Part shown: positions 45,250-56,200 of the stretch, in pieces
Layout of the letters: every line of letters starts with the position of its first letter
Numbering within the stretch: the first letter of the stretch is position 1
Origin: Shinisaurus crocodilurus
Lineage: Eukaryota; Chordata; Lepidosauria; Squamata; Shinisauridae
Length of the DNA stretch: 64,000 nt
Assembly (NCBI GenBank): GCA_021292165.1
Contig: CM037877.1
Location: 203,464,715-203,528,714, forward strand
Direction: 5' to 3'
Made by a program: the position numbers and the translations under genes
Notes under the pieces: generated by a model
What the model was told of the DNA's origin: nothing
Databases searched by the model: none
Seen by the model: the letters and a program-made list of their open reading frames with translations, nothing else

Positions 45250-47680
45250 CAAATGGCCTCTTGAAATTCTCCACACTATTTGTGGACAGAGAAATGGGGT
45301 GAGGCAACCATTTTATTGGATTTTTCCAGAGGGAGCAAAATTCTCCAACAGTTTCTCAGGGGTGGTACTCACCATGAGCACTGGCAGTAGCTCAGCTTGG
45401 TTGTTTTTTCCCTAAAGCTGGGTTGTTGTTGTTTTTTGGGGGGGGGCTGGGGTTGGGACTGCCACTGCAAATGACAACAGCAACTGTGTCAGCAGCTTGG
45501 CCACTATTTTGCTTCCTCTGCCATGCCCTGGAACTAGCATCTTTGAGGGGTGTTGTGAGGGAAAGATGGCAACCAGCTAAAAAAACAAACAGCAGAGAAT
45601 ATGCAGAGAAAATTCTTCAATGTGGCCTTCTTTTTCTAGGGGCTGGATGAAATCAAAAAGAAAATTTTCTCCGAAAAGTGTCTTCTGAGAAATTGCAGCT
45701 TAGCTTTAGGCTAGATGGACTAATGGGTTGAGTCAGTAATAAGGCAGTTTCTTGAACCTTTAAGTCCAGGCCCAAGAATTGATTTTCTGAAGGTTTCGGC
45801 TTGCTCATCTCATTCACGTTTGCATGGAGACAGCACTCTACCAAATGCTTTTTTTTTTTTTTTAAATAATAGGATTCATTTTTTCTTGCATAATATCACC
45901 TATGACTGGCAAATAACCAGCAAACAAACTCTTTGTTATTATCTGTAAGAGCCACCCCCACATTCTTCAGTGGTTGATGCAGCAGGAGTAGCTTATAAAT
46001 TCCCCATCTCCCTTAATAAATATCTCTATTACCACCGCAACGCTCCTTACTCTCTCTGGCTGGCTGGTACCATCTCTCGCTCTTGCCTGGCAGCTTTCTG
46101 CCTGTCAGGCAGATGTGATAAACTGCAATCTTCATTTCCAGGAGGAAATAAGCCGCTCATCTTACAGTGCCATATACTATCCCTGACTTACACTGGCTGG
46201 TCAAGGAGAGGATACCGACTAAGTTCCCCTGCAACAGGGGAAAATACACCTGTGTGGAGGATCCACTCCAGTTGACCAGTGTTGTGTTGGGCTTGCTTAC
46301 TTCTGATAAATCAAGGACCAAAACTGGGCAAAACTGGAGGAGTGGAGCTTAAGTGGAATCCCATGGTCTTTCACCTCTCATTCCTGGTTTGGCAAACAGC
46401 ATGGCAGTATACCAGCAAAGAGGTGGTGTCCGTTAAAAACGCTCTCATAGAAGTCAGTGGAGAGCCACAAATTATTGCTCCTCCCACTTCACCTCCATCA
46501 CAACAGAGATTAGGATGCTAACTCACTCTGCAGCCAATCACAGCGTACCACCAGCAGTATATTATAATCCCCCTCGCCAGGGAACATACATCTCAGATAA
46601 CACAGGCTACATCACACTGGCCTCCTGACCTGAGACCTTGGAGCATCAAAGGCTGGCTAAACTCGGTGTTACATGAAATGTGCAGCATGTAGCTGATCCT
46701 AACTAAGCATGACTAAGTCTGGATCCAACCTATGAGCAAGGATGGGGGAGATTTTTCGTTTTGTCTGCACTTCTAAGCAAAACAACCTGATTTGTACCTG
46801 AAGTAATATGTGAACTGGAACAGAGTTATCCTTCAGACTATGCACATCTCCAAATTTAGTGACGTAGTTTTCGGCTCAAAATTGCTTACAAAAATGTGTA
46901 TATTTGGGGAAATTGCATACAGAAATAAATGTGGATTTGTGTGTGTGTGTGTGTATCTGTGAGTTTTTAAAAAAATTTTGGAGTGATATAGACATTTGAT
47001 GGAACAGACTAATAATTGAATGAATACAAAAGCGGACAGAGACTGGAAGCAGCCTGATCTGTCCATCCCTAAAATATGAGTGAGGCCTGCACAAAGACCA
47101 TCTATAGCACGGAGCTGAGTGGCTCTGGCTGTTCCTCTCAGAGGAGGTCATCTTTCTGTTCTAGCAGGGCTCCTGTAATTTTGAGAGCTGTGTGACGGAC
47201 AGTAAACAGGTCACACCACACCTAGAATGGAGTGATGGGAAAGCTGCAGCCGTAACTCTGCTATTTGTCACGCAGCATTCAAAGGCACAGGAGTCCTTCT
47301 GGAATAAGAAGGTTTGCAACAACCCTATTTCGCCTGCTTTCAAAACAACAGTCTTTGATGGTTTTGGCTGCTGCTCTGTGTTGACGAGGATTAGCAGCTT
47401 GGGGTCTCCACACCTTTGGCTATTATGCACCTCCGCCGTTTTCAGGAAGGGGCTCTCCACGGGAAGGGTGCCTCCTCCTCCACCACCACCACCACTCTCT
47501 ACCAGGGCTCAGGGTCTGTGACTTATCTACAGGACGGGGTAAGGGCAACAGCTCCTAGCAGCTCAGTCTCCTGCTTCAAAAACAGTGCTTGCTTGAGCAT
47601 ATCTTGTTATCTCTGTACTGCAGGGTGAAGCAGACATCTGAATAAGCCTGACTGGTGTACGCTAGTTACAGTGTCCCTGA
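45250..47680. other. No gene recognised
   Basis: Unassigned, with a short (GT)n near 46,938-46,954. ORFs of up to about 109 codons have no recognisable content. Confidence 0.5.
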
Positions 47681-47690
47681 ATATATAGGC

Positions 47691-47825
47691 CAGCCTTCCC
47701 CAGCCTAGTGCCTTCTAGATGTTTTGGACTACATCTCCCAGCATTCCTGACCATTGGCCATGCTGGCCAGGGCTGGTAGGAGTTGAGGTCCAAAACATCT
47801 GGCGGGCACCAGGCTGGGAAAGCTG
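47691..47825. mobile_element. hAT MITE with perfect 8-bp duplication
   Basis: Begins 'cagccttccccagcctagtg' and ends 'caccaggctgggaaagctg'. Inner 'agatgttttggactac' and 'gtccaaaacatct' pair. 'atataggc' flanks both sides exactly (47683-47690 and 47826-47833). Confidence 0.87.
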
Positions 47826-48011
47826 ATATAGGCATCTGTTATGATGTGGCTATTTTATTCGGTGTGTATAACTTGAACCCCCTCACGCATTGGAGGAACA
47901 TATGAGGGGGTCTGAGTTGCACAGCCTAGTCCTGCCCTCCGCTGACAGCATGCAATCTGGCCATGCCTCTGACATCTACATGTTTGGTGGCTATCAGAAT
48001 CAGCCCTACAA

Positions 48012-48015
48012 GTGT

Positions 48016-48057
<42 letters not shown>
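48012..48057. repeat. (AC)n microsatellite
   Basis: AC run of about 22 units. Confidence 0.95.
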
Positions 48058-48059
<2 letters not shown>

Positions 48060-48267
48060 CCCCTCCTGATTTTTTCCCCCCAGATGCAATGTTTCAGAAG
48101 GAAAATTCTCAGAAAGTTCTGTAGGATACTTTAGAACTAGACATTTACTCACATTGTTGGGGCTGTAAATCTTACGAGCAGCACCGGCTCCCACTGTCCC
48201 AGGGGTCAATCTCCCTGATTATTCCTTGAAATAATAATACTAATAATCTCCTGGATTATGGTGGTGC

Positions 48268-48462
48268 TGTTTTGGTTATGGATTCTACGTCCAAGGAAGA
48301 CAGAGGCCTGGTAGTAGTGACTAAAAGCGTTATTGTGCACGTCTCCAGGCCTGCTGAGCTCACACAGGCTCCTCCCCTTTTTGACCTCTCAACTAGAGGT
48401 TAACATCCAGTTCCTTTGCAGGAACGAGCTGCTACCTATCATAACATCCCCAGTATCATACT
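48268..48462 (-). repeat. 3' LTR of the Ty3/Gypsy element
   Basis: Matches the repeat at 52999-53175 in the same orientation: 'tgttttggttatggattct', 'gcctggtagtagtgactaaa', 'gcctgctgagct.acacaggctcctcc', 'gacctctcaactagaggtt' and 'gagctgctacct'. On the element strand it ends in CA. The start of the LTR is uncertain by about 20 bp. The two LTRs differ at many positions, so the element is old. Confidence 0.75.
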
Positions 48463-48571
48463 TTTTGAAAGAACATGTAAATGCCATGTGGATAACTTGT
48501 CAAACAAAACATGTGTAACGATTAACTTGAAAGTGGTGCTGGTTCTGAATGATAGATAAATACGTTGCTTA

Positions 48572-48844
48572 TCAGTCATTTGTTACAAAATCGGCGTATT
48601 GTTTAGGTGGTTTGATATGGTTGCGGGTACGTGTGCTTTTCACATGGTCACTGTAAGCCGAAACATCGTGATCATGTCTGCTGTCACCGTTCTGTGTTGA
48701 TGATGCAGTTGCATGTGACTCTTGGTTGCGTGACTCAGGGTTAGGAAGATGGTGTGCATCCAGACGAGTGCCTGGAATGACTGAATAGTCCAGCACATCA
48801 TCATCCAGCACATCTGAGGTGTCCTCGAGTCCTTGAGGCCTCAT
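48572..48844 (-). pseudogene. Gypsy pol C-terminal tail
   Basis: Ninety codons on the minus strand ending KPPKQYADFVTND, the sort of basic 'RPPxRYxDF' end seen in vertebrate Gypsy polyproteins. It is continuous in frame with sequence beyond the hAT insertion at 48852-49410 once that element is removed. Confidence 0.6.
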
Positions 48845-48851
48845 TAGCTGA

Positions 48852-49410
48852 CAGGACCGGTGCAGGGCAGTTTGGCGCCCTAGGCGAAATTATATTTAGC
48901 GCCCCCCCTCTTGTGCCGTGGGGGGGGCTCCAGAGCAAAGCAGCCCTGCAAACCCCCCCCCCGCGCCGCCACCACCTACCTACCTACCTTCTCCCCGCCC
49001 TGGCTGCCGCCGCCTCCGAGGAGGAAGTGACGCGACGGGACCCCTGCGCTCTGTTTTTTGCCGGGGAAACCAGGGCAACAGGGCTGTTTAAGCCCTTTGC
49101 CCTGGTTCCTCCCGCCAAAACAACGCGGGCGGGGCTCCAGAAGCGACACGGAGAAGGTAGGGGGGAGGCGCGGGGGCGTGGCGTGGCGGCGGCGGAGGCG
49201 TGGCAGCGGCGGGCGGGGAGGCGCGGTGGGGGAGGCGCAGCGGCGGTGGGGGGGAGGCGCGGCGGCGGCTTCGGCGGGTGGGGCGGCGGGGGGAGGCCCG
49301 GCGCAGGCGGCGCAGCAGCGGCAGTGAAGAGGAGCGCAGCGTTTCTGCGCCCTCTTCAGCCACGCGCCCTAGGCAACCGCCTAGTTTGCCTAGCGGTAGT
49401 GCCGGCCCTG
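48852..49410. mobile_element. GC-rich hAT element with perfect 8-bp duplication, inside Gypsy
   Basis: This 559-bp element has ends 'caggaccggtgcagggcag' with 'tggcgccctaggcg', and 'cgccctaggcaaccgcctag' with 'gtagtgccggccctg'. 'ttagctga' flanks it exactly (48844-48851 and 49411-49418). Same terminal family as 36227-37273. The interior is extremely CpG-rich (49,000-49,330) and contains 'ggaagtgacgcgacggga' at 49023, which is shared with the pogo/Tigger element. Confidence 0.87.
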
Positions 49411-49481
49411 TTAGCTGAATGAACTTGTGATTCCATCGATAGGAGTGTCTGTCTGTGACGTAACCCCACAATTCAGTTCCC

Positions 49482-50045
49482 TGGTGTATGTCTGCTTTAG
49501 TATATTTAGTGAGTACAGAATGTTGAACTGAGTGGGTGTGGTTTGTGAGCAGGGGGTTGGACTCGATAGCCTTGTAGGCTCCTTCCAGCTCTATGATATC
49601 TATGTCTTAGAAAGGGTGGGGGGGGAGGAGTATATAAGGAGTGTTTGAGTGATGTCTGAGTCAGTTAGGTTTAGTTAAGAAGTCAAGTTGAGTGTTATGG
49701 GAGTGTGGAGTTGGGTTAGAGAGTTTTAGGTGGTTGGAGTTAGTGTGATATGGGAGAGTGTTTGTAGTGTGTGGGGAGAGTTGGGAGTTTGGGAGTTAGG
49801 TTAGTTACAAAGTGTTTGGTGTAGGCAGGTTTATTTTCTGGAACTAAGATTTTGAGAATTAAAATAAACTTATTTTTATTTTGTTTGCTACCCAAATCCT
49901 ACGTGTCAGCTTGGCGTTATTACCTGCTTTGCTTTTAAATCTACACACACACCTTTGTATCCTCAGCATCATAAATTTAAGCTAGATCCTTAATAACCAG
50001 CATTAATCTTTTCCCTCATTAGTAGGGGAAAGGTTTCATTTGACA
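49482..50045 (+). mobile_element. Probable solo LTR inserted in Gypsy
   Basis: Starts TG and ends CA, with a TATA-like 'gtatataagg' near 49,630 upstream of AATAAA near 49,862, the order expected of an LTR on the + strand. Flanking 5-mers are 'ttccc' and 'ctccc' (4 of 5 match). Removing it together with one 5-mer rejoins the minus-strand Gypsy reading frame. It contains a CR1/5S-SINE-like tail at 49548-49606. Boundaries are inferred. Confidence 0.6.
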
Positions 50046-50089
50046 CTCCCCTCAGGTTTTCAAGTGTTGATGCTTGGCCTGAGAAGGGT

Positions 50090-50700
50090 TTATGCGCCTG
50101 GTCCTAAAGTGAATCGGGCCATGTCGTTGCAGTGTCCATTAACTTCAATAAGATAAGTGCGGGGATTTATTTGTCCCACGCAGGTTCCTTTGGTCCAGCG
50201 ACACGACTTGTCTTGAGGGAATAACAGGGCACACACTGAATCTCTAATGCGCAACGGTGGCAACTCTTTTGTATGTCTGTCATAATAGGTTTTAGTTTTA
50301 CTGCGTTTGTGTTGCAGTTGCTCCGTGACTTTTGTCGCCACTTTAGATTTCAATAACACAGGAGATGTGGGTACTGAGGATCCTGTGCGTCTGGACATAA
50401 GTCTTTGCACTGGGCTGCTGGTCATGCCAGCAGTGGGAGTATTCCTCCACTCCAGAATAGCTTGCCAAATGTTTTCTCTATTTTTTGCCTGGAATCCACA
50501 ATTTGGAATTCTACTTGATGTTGTTTTCCTCGGTATTCTGCTTGCAGCACACATTGCCCTAGTGGTGTGAGAATCATGCCATCATATAGTCTCAGCTTGA
50601 CGTTGCTTGGTGGTGGTTTTGCTTCCTCCATCTTGCATTATGTTGAGAAAGTCTCTGTAGCCCATTACATTTACAGATGCGCCACTGTCTATTTGGCATT
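50090..50700 (-). pseudogene. Gypsy protease to integrase remnant
   Basis: Minus-strand coding with the protease active site in QIDSGASVNVM (about 50,670-50,640) and LRLYDGMILTPLGQC (about 50,600), then an integrase segment with WQAILEWRNTPT and a C-terminal barrel-like stretch (about 50,475-50,090). Between them more than a thousand bases of pol are missing compared with a complete element. Confidence 0.7.
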
Positions 50701-50920
50701 CTGTTTCTTGCTTGAGCTAGGAATCCCAGGATTGCAAAGTTTTTGTGCACGGTGCCAATACAAGTTTAACAAACCGTTTCTTTGTCTTAGTGTGCACTGT
50801 GTTGATGTCATGCATGTAGAAAACATCACTGTCTGAATTACTGTAAAGATCATCATTGTTTACTTGTTTCACATGCTGTGCAGGTTTTGCTTGCTTATAG
50901 CATCTGCAAACTCTAGCATA

Positions 50921-52156
50921 CAGTAATACCTCGGATTACGAGTAACTCGGTATACGAGCTTCTCGTAAAACTGAGCAAAATTTTATCATTTGTTTCGATT
51001 TGGAGGACGAGCGTGTCTCGGAACACGAGCCACACGCTGTGCCCCCGACTAGCACTTAAAGTGCCAGCTCCCCGGCTTTGCCTAGCCGGGAGAGAGTCCC
51101 ATGGAGGCGAGGTGCAGCCACTCACTCTGCGGGCGCCTCGCGCTGCTGCGCCGGCTCCCTGCCTGGGAGCCCCATGGAAGTGACGCCGCTCGCTGTGCGG
51201 GCGCCTTGCGCCCCTGCGGCGGCGCCTTGCACCGCTGCACTGGCTCCCTGCCCAGGAGCCAGCAAAGCACCCCATGGAGGTGAGGCGAGGGAGCCGCGTT
51301 GCTCGCTCTGTGTGCGCCTTGCGCTGCTGCTTTGCCTGCTTCCTGCCCGGGAGCCGGCAAAGCAGCAGCGCGAGGCACACACAGAGCGAGAGGCTGTGCC
51401 ACGCCTCCATTCGGCTCCCTGACAGGGAGCCAGCAAATCTTTGCCGGCTCCCTCTCAGGGAGCCGAATGGAGGCGAGTGAGCGGCCGCTCGCTCTGCCTG
51501 TGCCTCGCGCTGCCACTTTACTTGCCAGAGAGCTGTGTGGAACTTTGCCAGGGAGCTGCATGGAGGCGTTCCCGCTGCTCCCTGCCTCTTCCAGCAGGGG
51601 CTCGCCTCTCCGCGAGCCACCCGCGCTGCTATCGCCGGTTCCATCGCGTCCCTTGCTGCTCCGGAAGTGATGCGACGGGAACTGCAGGGTCCCGTCGCGT
51701 CACTTCCGGGGCAGCAAGGACGCAACGGGACCGGCGATGGCAGCGCGGGCAGCTCGCCGAGGAGAGGTGAACCGCCCCTTGAATAGGTAGGGAGCTGCGG
51801 GAATGCTTCTATGCAGCTCCCTGGCAGGGAGGCGCGGCCACTCGCGCTGCGGGCACCTTGCGCGCTGCCGTGCCGCTTCCCTGCCCGGGAGCCGGCATGG
51901 CAGCGCACGAGGCACCTGCAGAGCGAGTGGCTGCGCCGCGCCTGCCCTCCACGCACCACCATTTAATCACTGCTTTGCAGACTCCCTCCATGGGGCTCCC
52001 TGCCAGGGAACCAGCAAAGCAGTGAGTAAATGGTTGTGGAACGAATAATCTGAGTTCCCATTATTTCTAATGGGAAAACTCGCTTTGATATGCGAGTGTT
52101 TTGGATTACAAGCATGGTTTTGGAACGAATTATGCTCGTAATCCAAGGTATTACTG
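50921..52156. mobile_element. pogo/Tigger-type element, non-autonomous, GC-rich cargo
   Basis: This 1,236-bp element has ends 'cagtaatacctcggattacg' and 'cgtaatccaaggtattactg', flanked by TA on both sides (50919-50920 and 52157-52158), the TA duplication of Tc1/mariner-type elements. Subterminal 'aatgggaaaactcgc' phrases are typical of Tigger-like ends. The interior is GC-rich with repeated inverted 'ctccctgcc.gggagc' motifs and no transposase. The long ORFs inside are composition artefacts. It splits the Gypsy zinc-knuckle codons. Confidence 0.85.
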
Positions 52157-52998
52157 TAATGATTTTTTCTGCCACAGTTTCTGCATATAGTTCCAAATGC
52201 TGGGCATTTGCCAGGATCATGCAGTTTGCCACATTATCCACAACTCTCACTTTGAAATCTCTTGGGTTCAGCATTGGTTTTGCATGATGGCATATGCATA
52301 TTGGATAGTTTATTTTTGTTGATATAATGCATGCTGTGTCAGCTTCTGAGGGGTGCATTTCTTGCATTTGCATCAGGGTTTGTTCACTAGCTTTGCAGAT
52401 GTCTGTGGCTTCCTGCAGAGTCAAGGCAGGCTTTCTGAGCATTCTTATCTGTGCTCCCTTGTTCTTAATGCCTATAACCAGTCTGTCTCTGATTAATTCT
52501 TCTTTCAAAGTGGTGTATGCACATGAATCTGCCATTTCCCACAATTTAGCAACAAATTGATCTATAGTTTCATCAGGTTCCTGTGTACATTTATTAAAGA
52601 GATAGCGTTCATATATGACATTTCTAGTAGGCTCAAAATACTTTTGAAGTGGTTCTAGTAATTTGGAGGGATCTTGCCTGTCTGCTGGTGGAATATCAAG
52701 GTGTTGCTGGAGAAAATGACATTCTTTCCCCATTACTGATAGCAGTATTGCAACCCTAATCTTTTTATCTTTGCCATTCAGTCCTGTAGCAACTTCATAA
52801 TTCTCCCACTGTGCTTTGAAAAACATCCAATTAGTAAAAAAAGATCACCTGTCATGTCCATGGGCCCTGGAACTGGAATCATGCTTGCTGCCATTGCCAC
52901 AGAATCTTCTTCTGCCACCAGTGTGTGTGTGTTGTCTTTATAAACGTGCTACTTGAGCCCTCTTTGTCTTCAGAACAAGAGATTTACTTCTGACACCA

Positions 52999-53175
52999 CG
53001 TTTTGGTTGTGGATTCTATGAGAAGACAGAAGCCTGGTAGTAGTGACTAAAGCTTTATTGGGTACTTCTCCTGGCCTGCTGAGCTTGCACAGGCTCCTCC
53101 TCTTTTTGACCTCTCAACTAGAGGTTAACATCCAGTCCCTTTGCAGGAATGAGCTGCTACCTAACATAATAGTAC
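52999..53175 (-). repeat. 5' LTR of the Ty3/Gypsy element
   Basis: Pairs with 48268-48462. Read on the minus strand it ends 'aaccaaaacg' (CA mutated to CG) directly before the primer-binding-like 'tggtgtcagaag'. It contains AATAAAG near its 3' side. Confidence 0.72.
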
Positions 53176-53179
53176 TTTT

Positions 53180-53870
53180 TCCCTCTCAGCAGCTGTCCTT
53201 CACTCCTGCCCATGTACAAGGATCTCTGGGTCTGGTAGTTCTTGTGAGAGCGTGTCACCTAGGGAAGCACACATCTCTCTGTCTCCCGAATGACAGGTCC
53301 GAGGTTAACTGAATGAGCAGTTAACCTGTATGTTCTACTTCTAGCAAAGGGCCCGGGCCCCCAACTCACTCTTCAGAAAGTTGTTCTATCGCTGCTTCTG
53401 ATTGGCTCCAGCAAATCTCACCAGATCTGGACAATAGGTACACAGAACCAGAAATAAATTTCCATAAATATCCTCTGGCATGAGCTGCTGCAATATAGCC
53501 TCATTCCCCCCCCCCCATGGTAATTGGCTCCCAGCTGGGCCCCGCTAGGACTCTGGGTCCTGTTAAAATGTACCCTTTCCTCCCCACTGCTTGGGACCTG
53601 CTCACGCATAACAGAACATTGACACAACTTGCCTTGCAAATCAGCTACAGTTAAATGGAATACTGACAATACACTGAAAACAGGGGTGCTCAGTTACTCA
53701 CTCAAGGTTGCACAGCAAGGCTGTAGAACAAAACAATAGATAGACTGACACTTCCTGGATTTGGGCTGAAGTGGTAAGAAGCACTACTCAGCATTGTAGA
53801 GAAGCATTTCTGCATCGTAGAGGGCACACACAGCACAGTGGGCATGCAGTGAAGTCCCTCCTGCTGCCTG
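53180..53870. other. No gene recognised
   Basis: Unassigned sequence between the Gypsy LTR and the 5S SINE. Confidence 0.5.
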
Positions 53871-53873
53871 TGG

Positions 53874-54034
53874 CTTACGCTGGCTCAGCTTGTCTGAGTG
53901 TGGAAAGCTAAGCAGGGTCAGGCCTGGTTATTACTTGGATGGGACACCCCTCCTCTAGTTTCCTGCATTGAGCAGGGGGTTAGACTCGATAGCCTTGTAG
54001 GCTCCTTCCACCTCTATGATCTATGAAATCTATG
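53874..54034 (+). mobile_element. 5S-rRNA-derived SINE with CR1-like tail, copy 2
   Basis: Very similar to 13915-14080: 'ttacgctggctcagcttgtc', then 'ggaaagctaagcagggtcag', 'ggttattacttggatggga' and the tail 'gagcagggggttagactcga' to 'ctctatgatctatg'. The shared junction between the 5S part and the tail shows that this is one family and not two accidents. Confidence 0.82.
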
Positions 54035-54039
54035 TTCTC

Positions 54040-55330
54040 CCCTTACCTGCTTTCATGGGAGTAGTTCTTGTTGGTGATACTGATAATGAGTTTTGTGCCT
54101 TCCCGCTGAAGGGGATTTTGCTTAAAGCTTTTCCAGTATGCTGCACAGGCCTGAGTATCTAACTGTGGCAGAGTCATAAGGAGACCACCTACTGGGACAG
54201 GTCTATAAACAGGGTAGATAGAAATGGATGTACCCCCGTCATAATCCAACACCATTTTATGCTGAATTATTCAATTCCATTTTCCTGGGGCAGTGGTGTG
54301 GGTGGGGAAGACACTCACTAATGTCAACCAAGCCCCATGTTCCTATCCCATAAGGACAGGATGATGGCAAAAACGGAAAGCCTTATTTACGGCTAAGCAG
54401 TTCATTCTCAGTGACCTGCAAATTCCATGAATGTCATGAATGCACAAGGGGTGCCATTCAAATCCAGAGTGTTCTTTGGATGTGCAAACTTTTGCAGAGG
54501 CATTTGCTGCTTTGCCACTCAGACGTCAGCAGGTCAATGTTCAGTATTTGTGGTTTTCAGGGTTACATAACTTGCGATTGGCTAGACTGCCTGTCACACA
54601 TGTCACCCCTAAAGTGGAAGCATAGGGAGAGTCGGGTTCCATTTTTAGTAGGAATTGGCCAAGTGAATTAAATGGCGACGACATTGCCGAGGCAATTTAT
54701 TCAAGGGTGAGAATGCGGAACAGGTTCAAGTATTTGTCGAAGGAAATTGCTACTCAAATTTGATTCACAAAATTGAAAAGCATTTGTTCCCAGTCCATTC
54801 TCGTTGCACACAATTTTCTTCCCACATCTCACATTTATTTTGCCCTGACAGTATTTGAAACTGCAGTGCTGGAGGCCAGACACAAGAAATAATATAATTC
54901 CAAGAAGCCAGAGGCCCTGGGCACTGATTGAGGGAAATAGCCTTACCAGGAACATCCAGCAGAGACTGGCCTCAAACCATAGTCCTCTTAGCTTGGGGGA
55001 AGGGAAGCACCTGGGTTGAATGCACTTCATCTTTCCTTGACACACCATGAGAGCTGGATTGGATGGTCCTGCTTCACCCTCTGCCCACTATGAACTTCCT
55101 GTTCATTCCTCTAGCCTTTTCCTTTGCATCAAGCACACCTACATGCTGCTACCACATCTATCTACCACGGAGCTGTCTGTGTTCCAATCCTCATGTTCCT
55201 AGAGTGTCTTTCTTGTGTGGATCCTAGCCAAGGCTTAGGCAAAGGAGAACAGTTGCAGCTGGTTCAATAAATACTTGGAAGACACAATGTATAGGGTCTG
55301 ACATCAAACTCTGAAATGTCCTAAGCCTGG
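54040..55330. other. No gene recognised
   Basis: Unassigned sequence with no recognised repeat or exon. Confidence 0.5.
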
Positions 55331-55335
55331 CATTA

Positions 55336-55560
55336 GAGAGCCATCGTGGTGTAGTGGTTAAGAGTGTTGGACTGGGACTCGGGAGATCCAGGTTCTAGTC
55401 CCCACTTAGACATGAAGGTCACTGGGTGACTTTGAGCCAGTCACTGACTCTCAGGCTAACCTATGTTACAGGGTTGTTGTGAGGATAAAACGGGGTGGGA
55501 GTACCACCTTGGGCTCCTTGGAGGAAAGGCGGGATAGAAATGTAGCAAATAAATCAATCA
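55336..55560 (+). mobile_element. Sauria SINE (tRNA-derived, Bov-B-type tail)
   Basis: The head 'tggtgtagtggttaagagtg' with box B 'ggttctagtcccca' is followed by the body 'tcactgggtgactttgagccagtcac', 'acagggttgttgtgagga', 'gggctccttggaggaaaggc' and an A-rich 'aaataaatcaatc' end. This is the squamate-specific Sauria SINE, usually mobilised by Bov-B LINEs. It supports a squamate origin. Confidence 0.9.
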
Positions 55561-55782
55561 GTTAGCAAACTTCCACTGAAATGAAGAGGGGCATCTGATC
55601 ATTTCAAGTTTAGGAGTAGAAGATAGCTTTAGGGAACACAATTCAGCAAGATCCAAAAGGCCCACTTTTGAAACATTCCATGTATTTTAAGCTCTGATTA
55701 TTTCCTGTTTTATACCTTACATTAACTCCAGTAGTATTATCAATACATGATTATCCCTTCCTTTAAAGAAAAATGTAAAAGT

Positions 55783-56200
55783 CTTGGGACCAGGGTACTT
55801 GAAGGATGGCTTCTCTCCACATATATCTGCCAGGACTATGAGATTTTTTGGAGGCTCTTATTTGAATCCCCTCACTGGGTGAGGTACAGCAGGTGGCTAC
55901 TGAAGAAAGGTCCTTTTCAGTGGTGGCACCCTGGCTATGGAATGGCCTTGCCTGGCACCTATTCCCTTGTTATTCCAGAGCCAGGCAAAGACCTTTTTAT
56001 TTTCCCAGGCCTTTTAATATATTTTAGCTTGAATTCCTTCTGACTTACTGCTATTTAGTATTTTATGTTGTATTACATTTTTATTATTATGGATTAAATT
56101 GCTATTGAATTTTATTTGATTTTCTTCCTCATTGTAAGCTACCCTGAGGACTTTGTTATAGGGTGGCCTATAACTGTAGAAAAGCAAACAAATGAACAAA
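55783..56200 (+). pseudogene. L2-like LINE 3' remnant
   Basis: Degenerate coding resembling the conserved 'SVVAPWLWNGL' phrase (about 55,918-55,950), followed by a 3' UTR with 'gtaagctaccctgagg' and 'agaaaagcaaacaaatgaac'. Several frame breaks. Confidence 0.6.

Larger units (their letters stand above)
48268..53175 (-). pseudogene. Degenerate Ty3/Gypsy LTR retrotransposon with nested insertions
   Basis: On the minus strand, in order: 5' LTR (right end); a primer-binding-like 'tggtgtcagaagt' directly after it (about 52,998); gag from about 52,890 with a frameshift in a T-run near 52,840, then a capsid-like stretch with WENYEVATGL and FNKCTQEPDETIDQFV; a double CCHC-type zinc knuckle containing a stop (about 52,230-52,150); the aspartic protease with DSGAS (about 50,665); then an abrupt jump to the integrase C-terminal region (WQAILEWRNTPT, about 50,475). 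Reverse transcriptase, RNase H and the integrase core are deleted. The last coding part lies at 48572-48844. Three other elements interrupt it. It is a dead genomic copy, not an infectious agent. Confidence 0.8.

Noticed and set aside
48913..49471. ORFs of 127-169 codons in the CpG-rich block
   Set aside because: Composition artefacts within the hAT element at 48852-49410; Gly/Arg/Ala repeats only.
50913..51962. Long minus-strand ORF of 349 codons, and overlapping ORFs on both strands
   Set aside because: It lies inside the GC-rich interior of the pogo/Tigger element. All six frames are unusually open because stop codons are rare in such sequence, and the peptide is Ala/Arg/Gly/Ser-rich with no domain.
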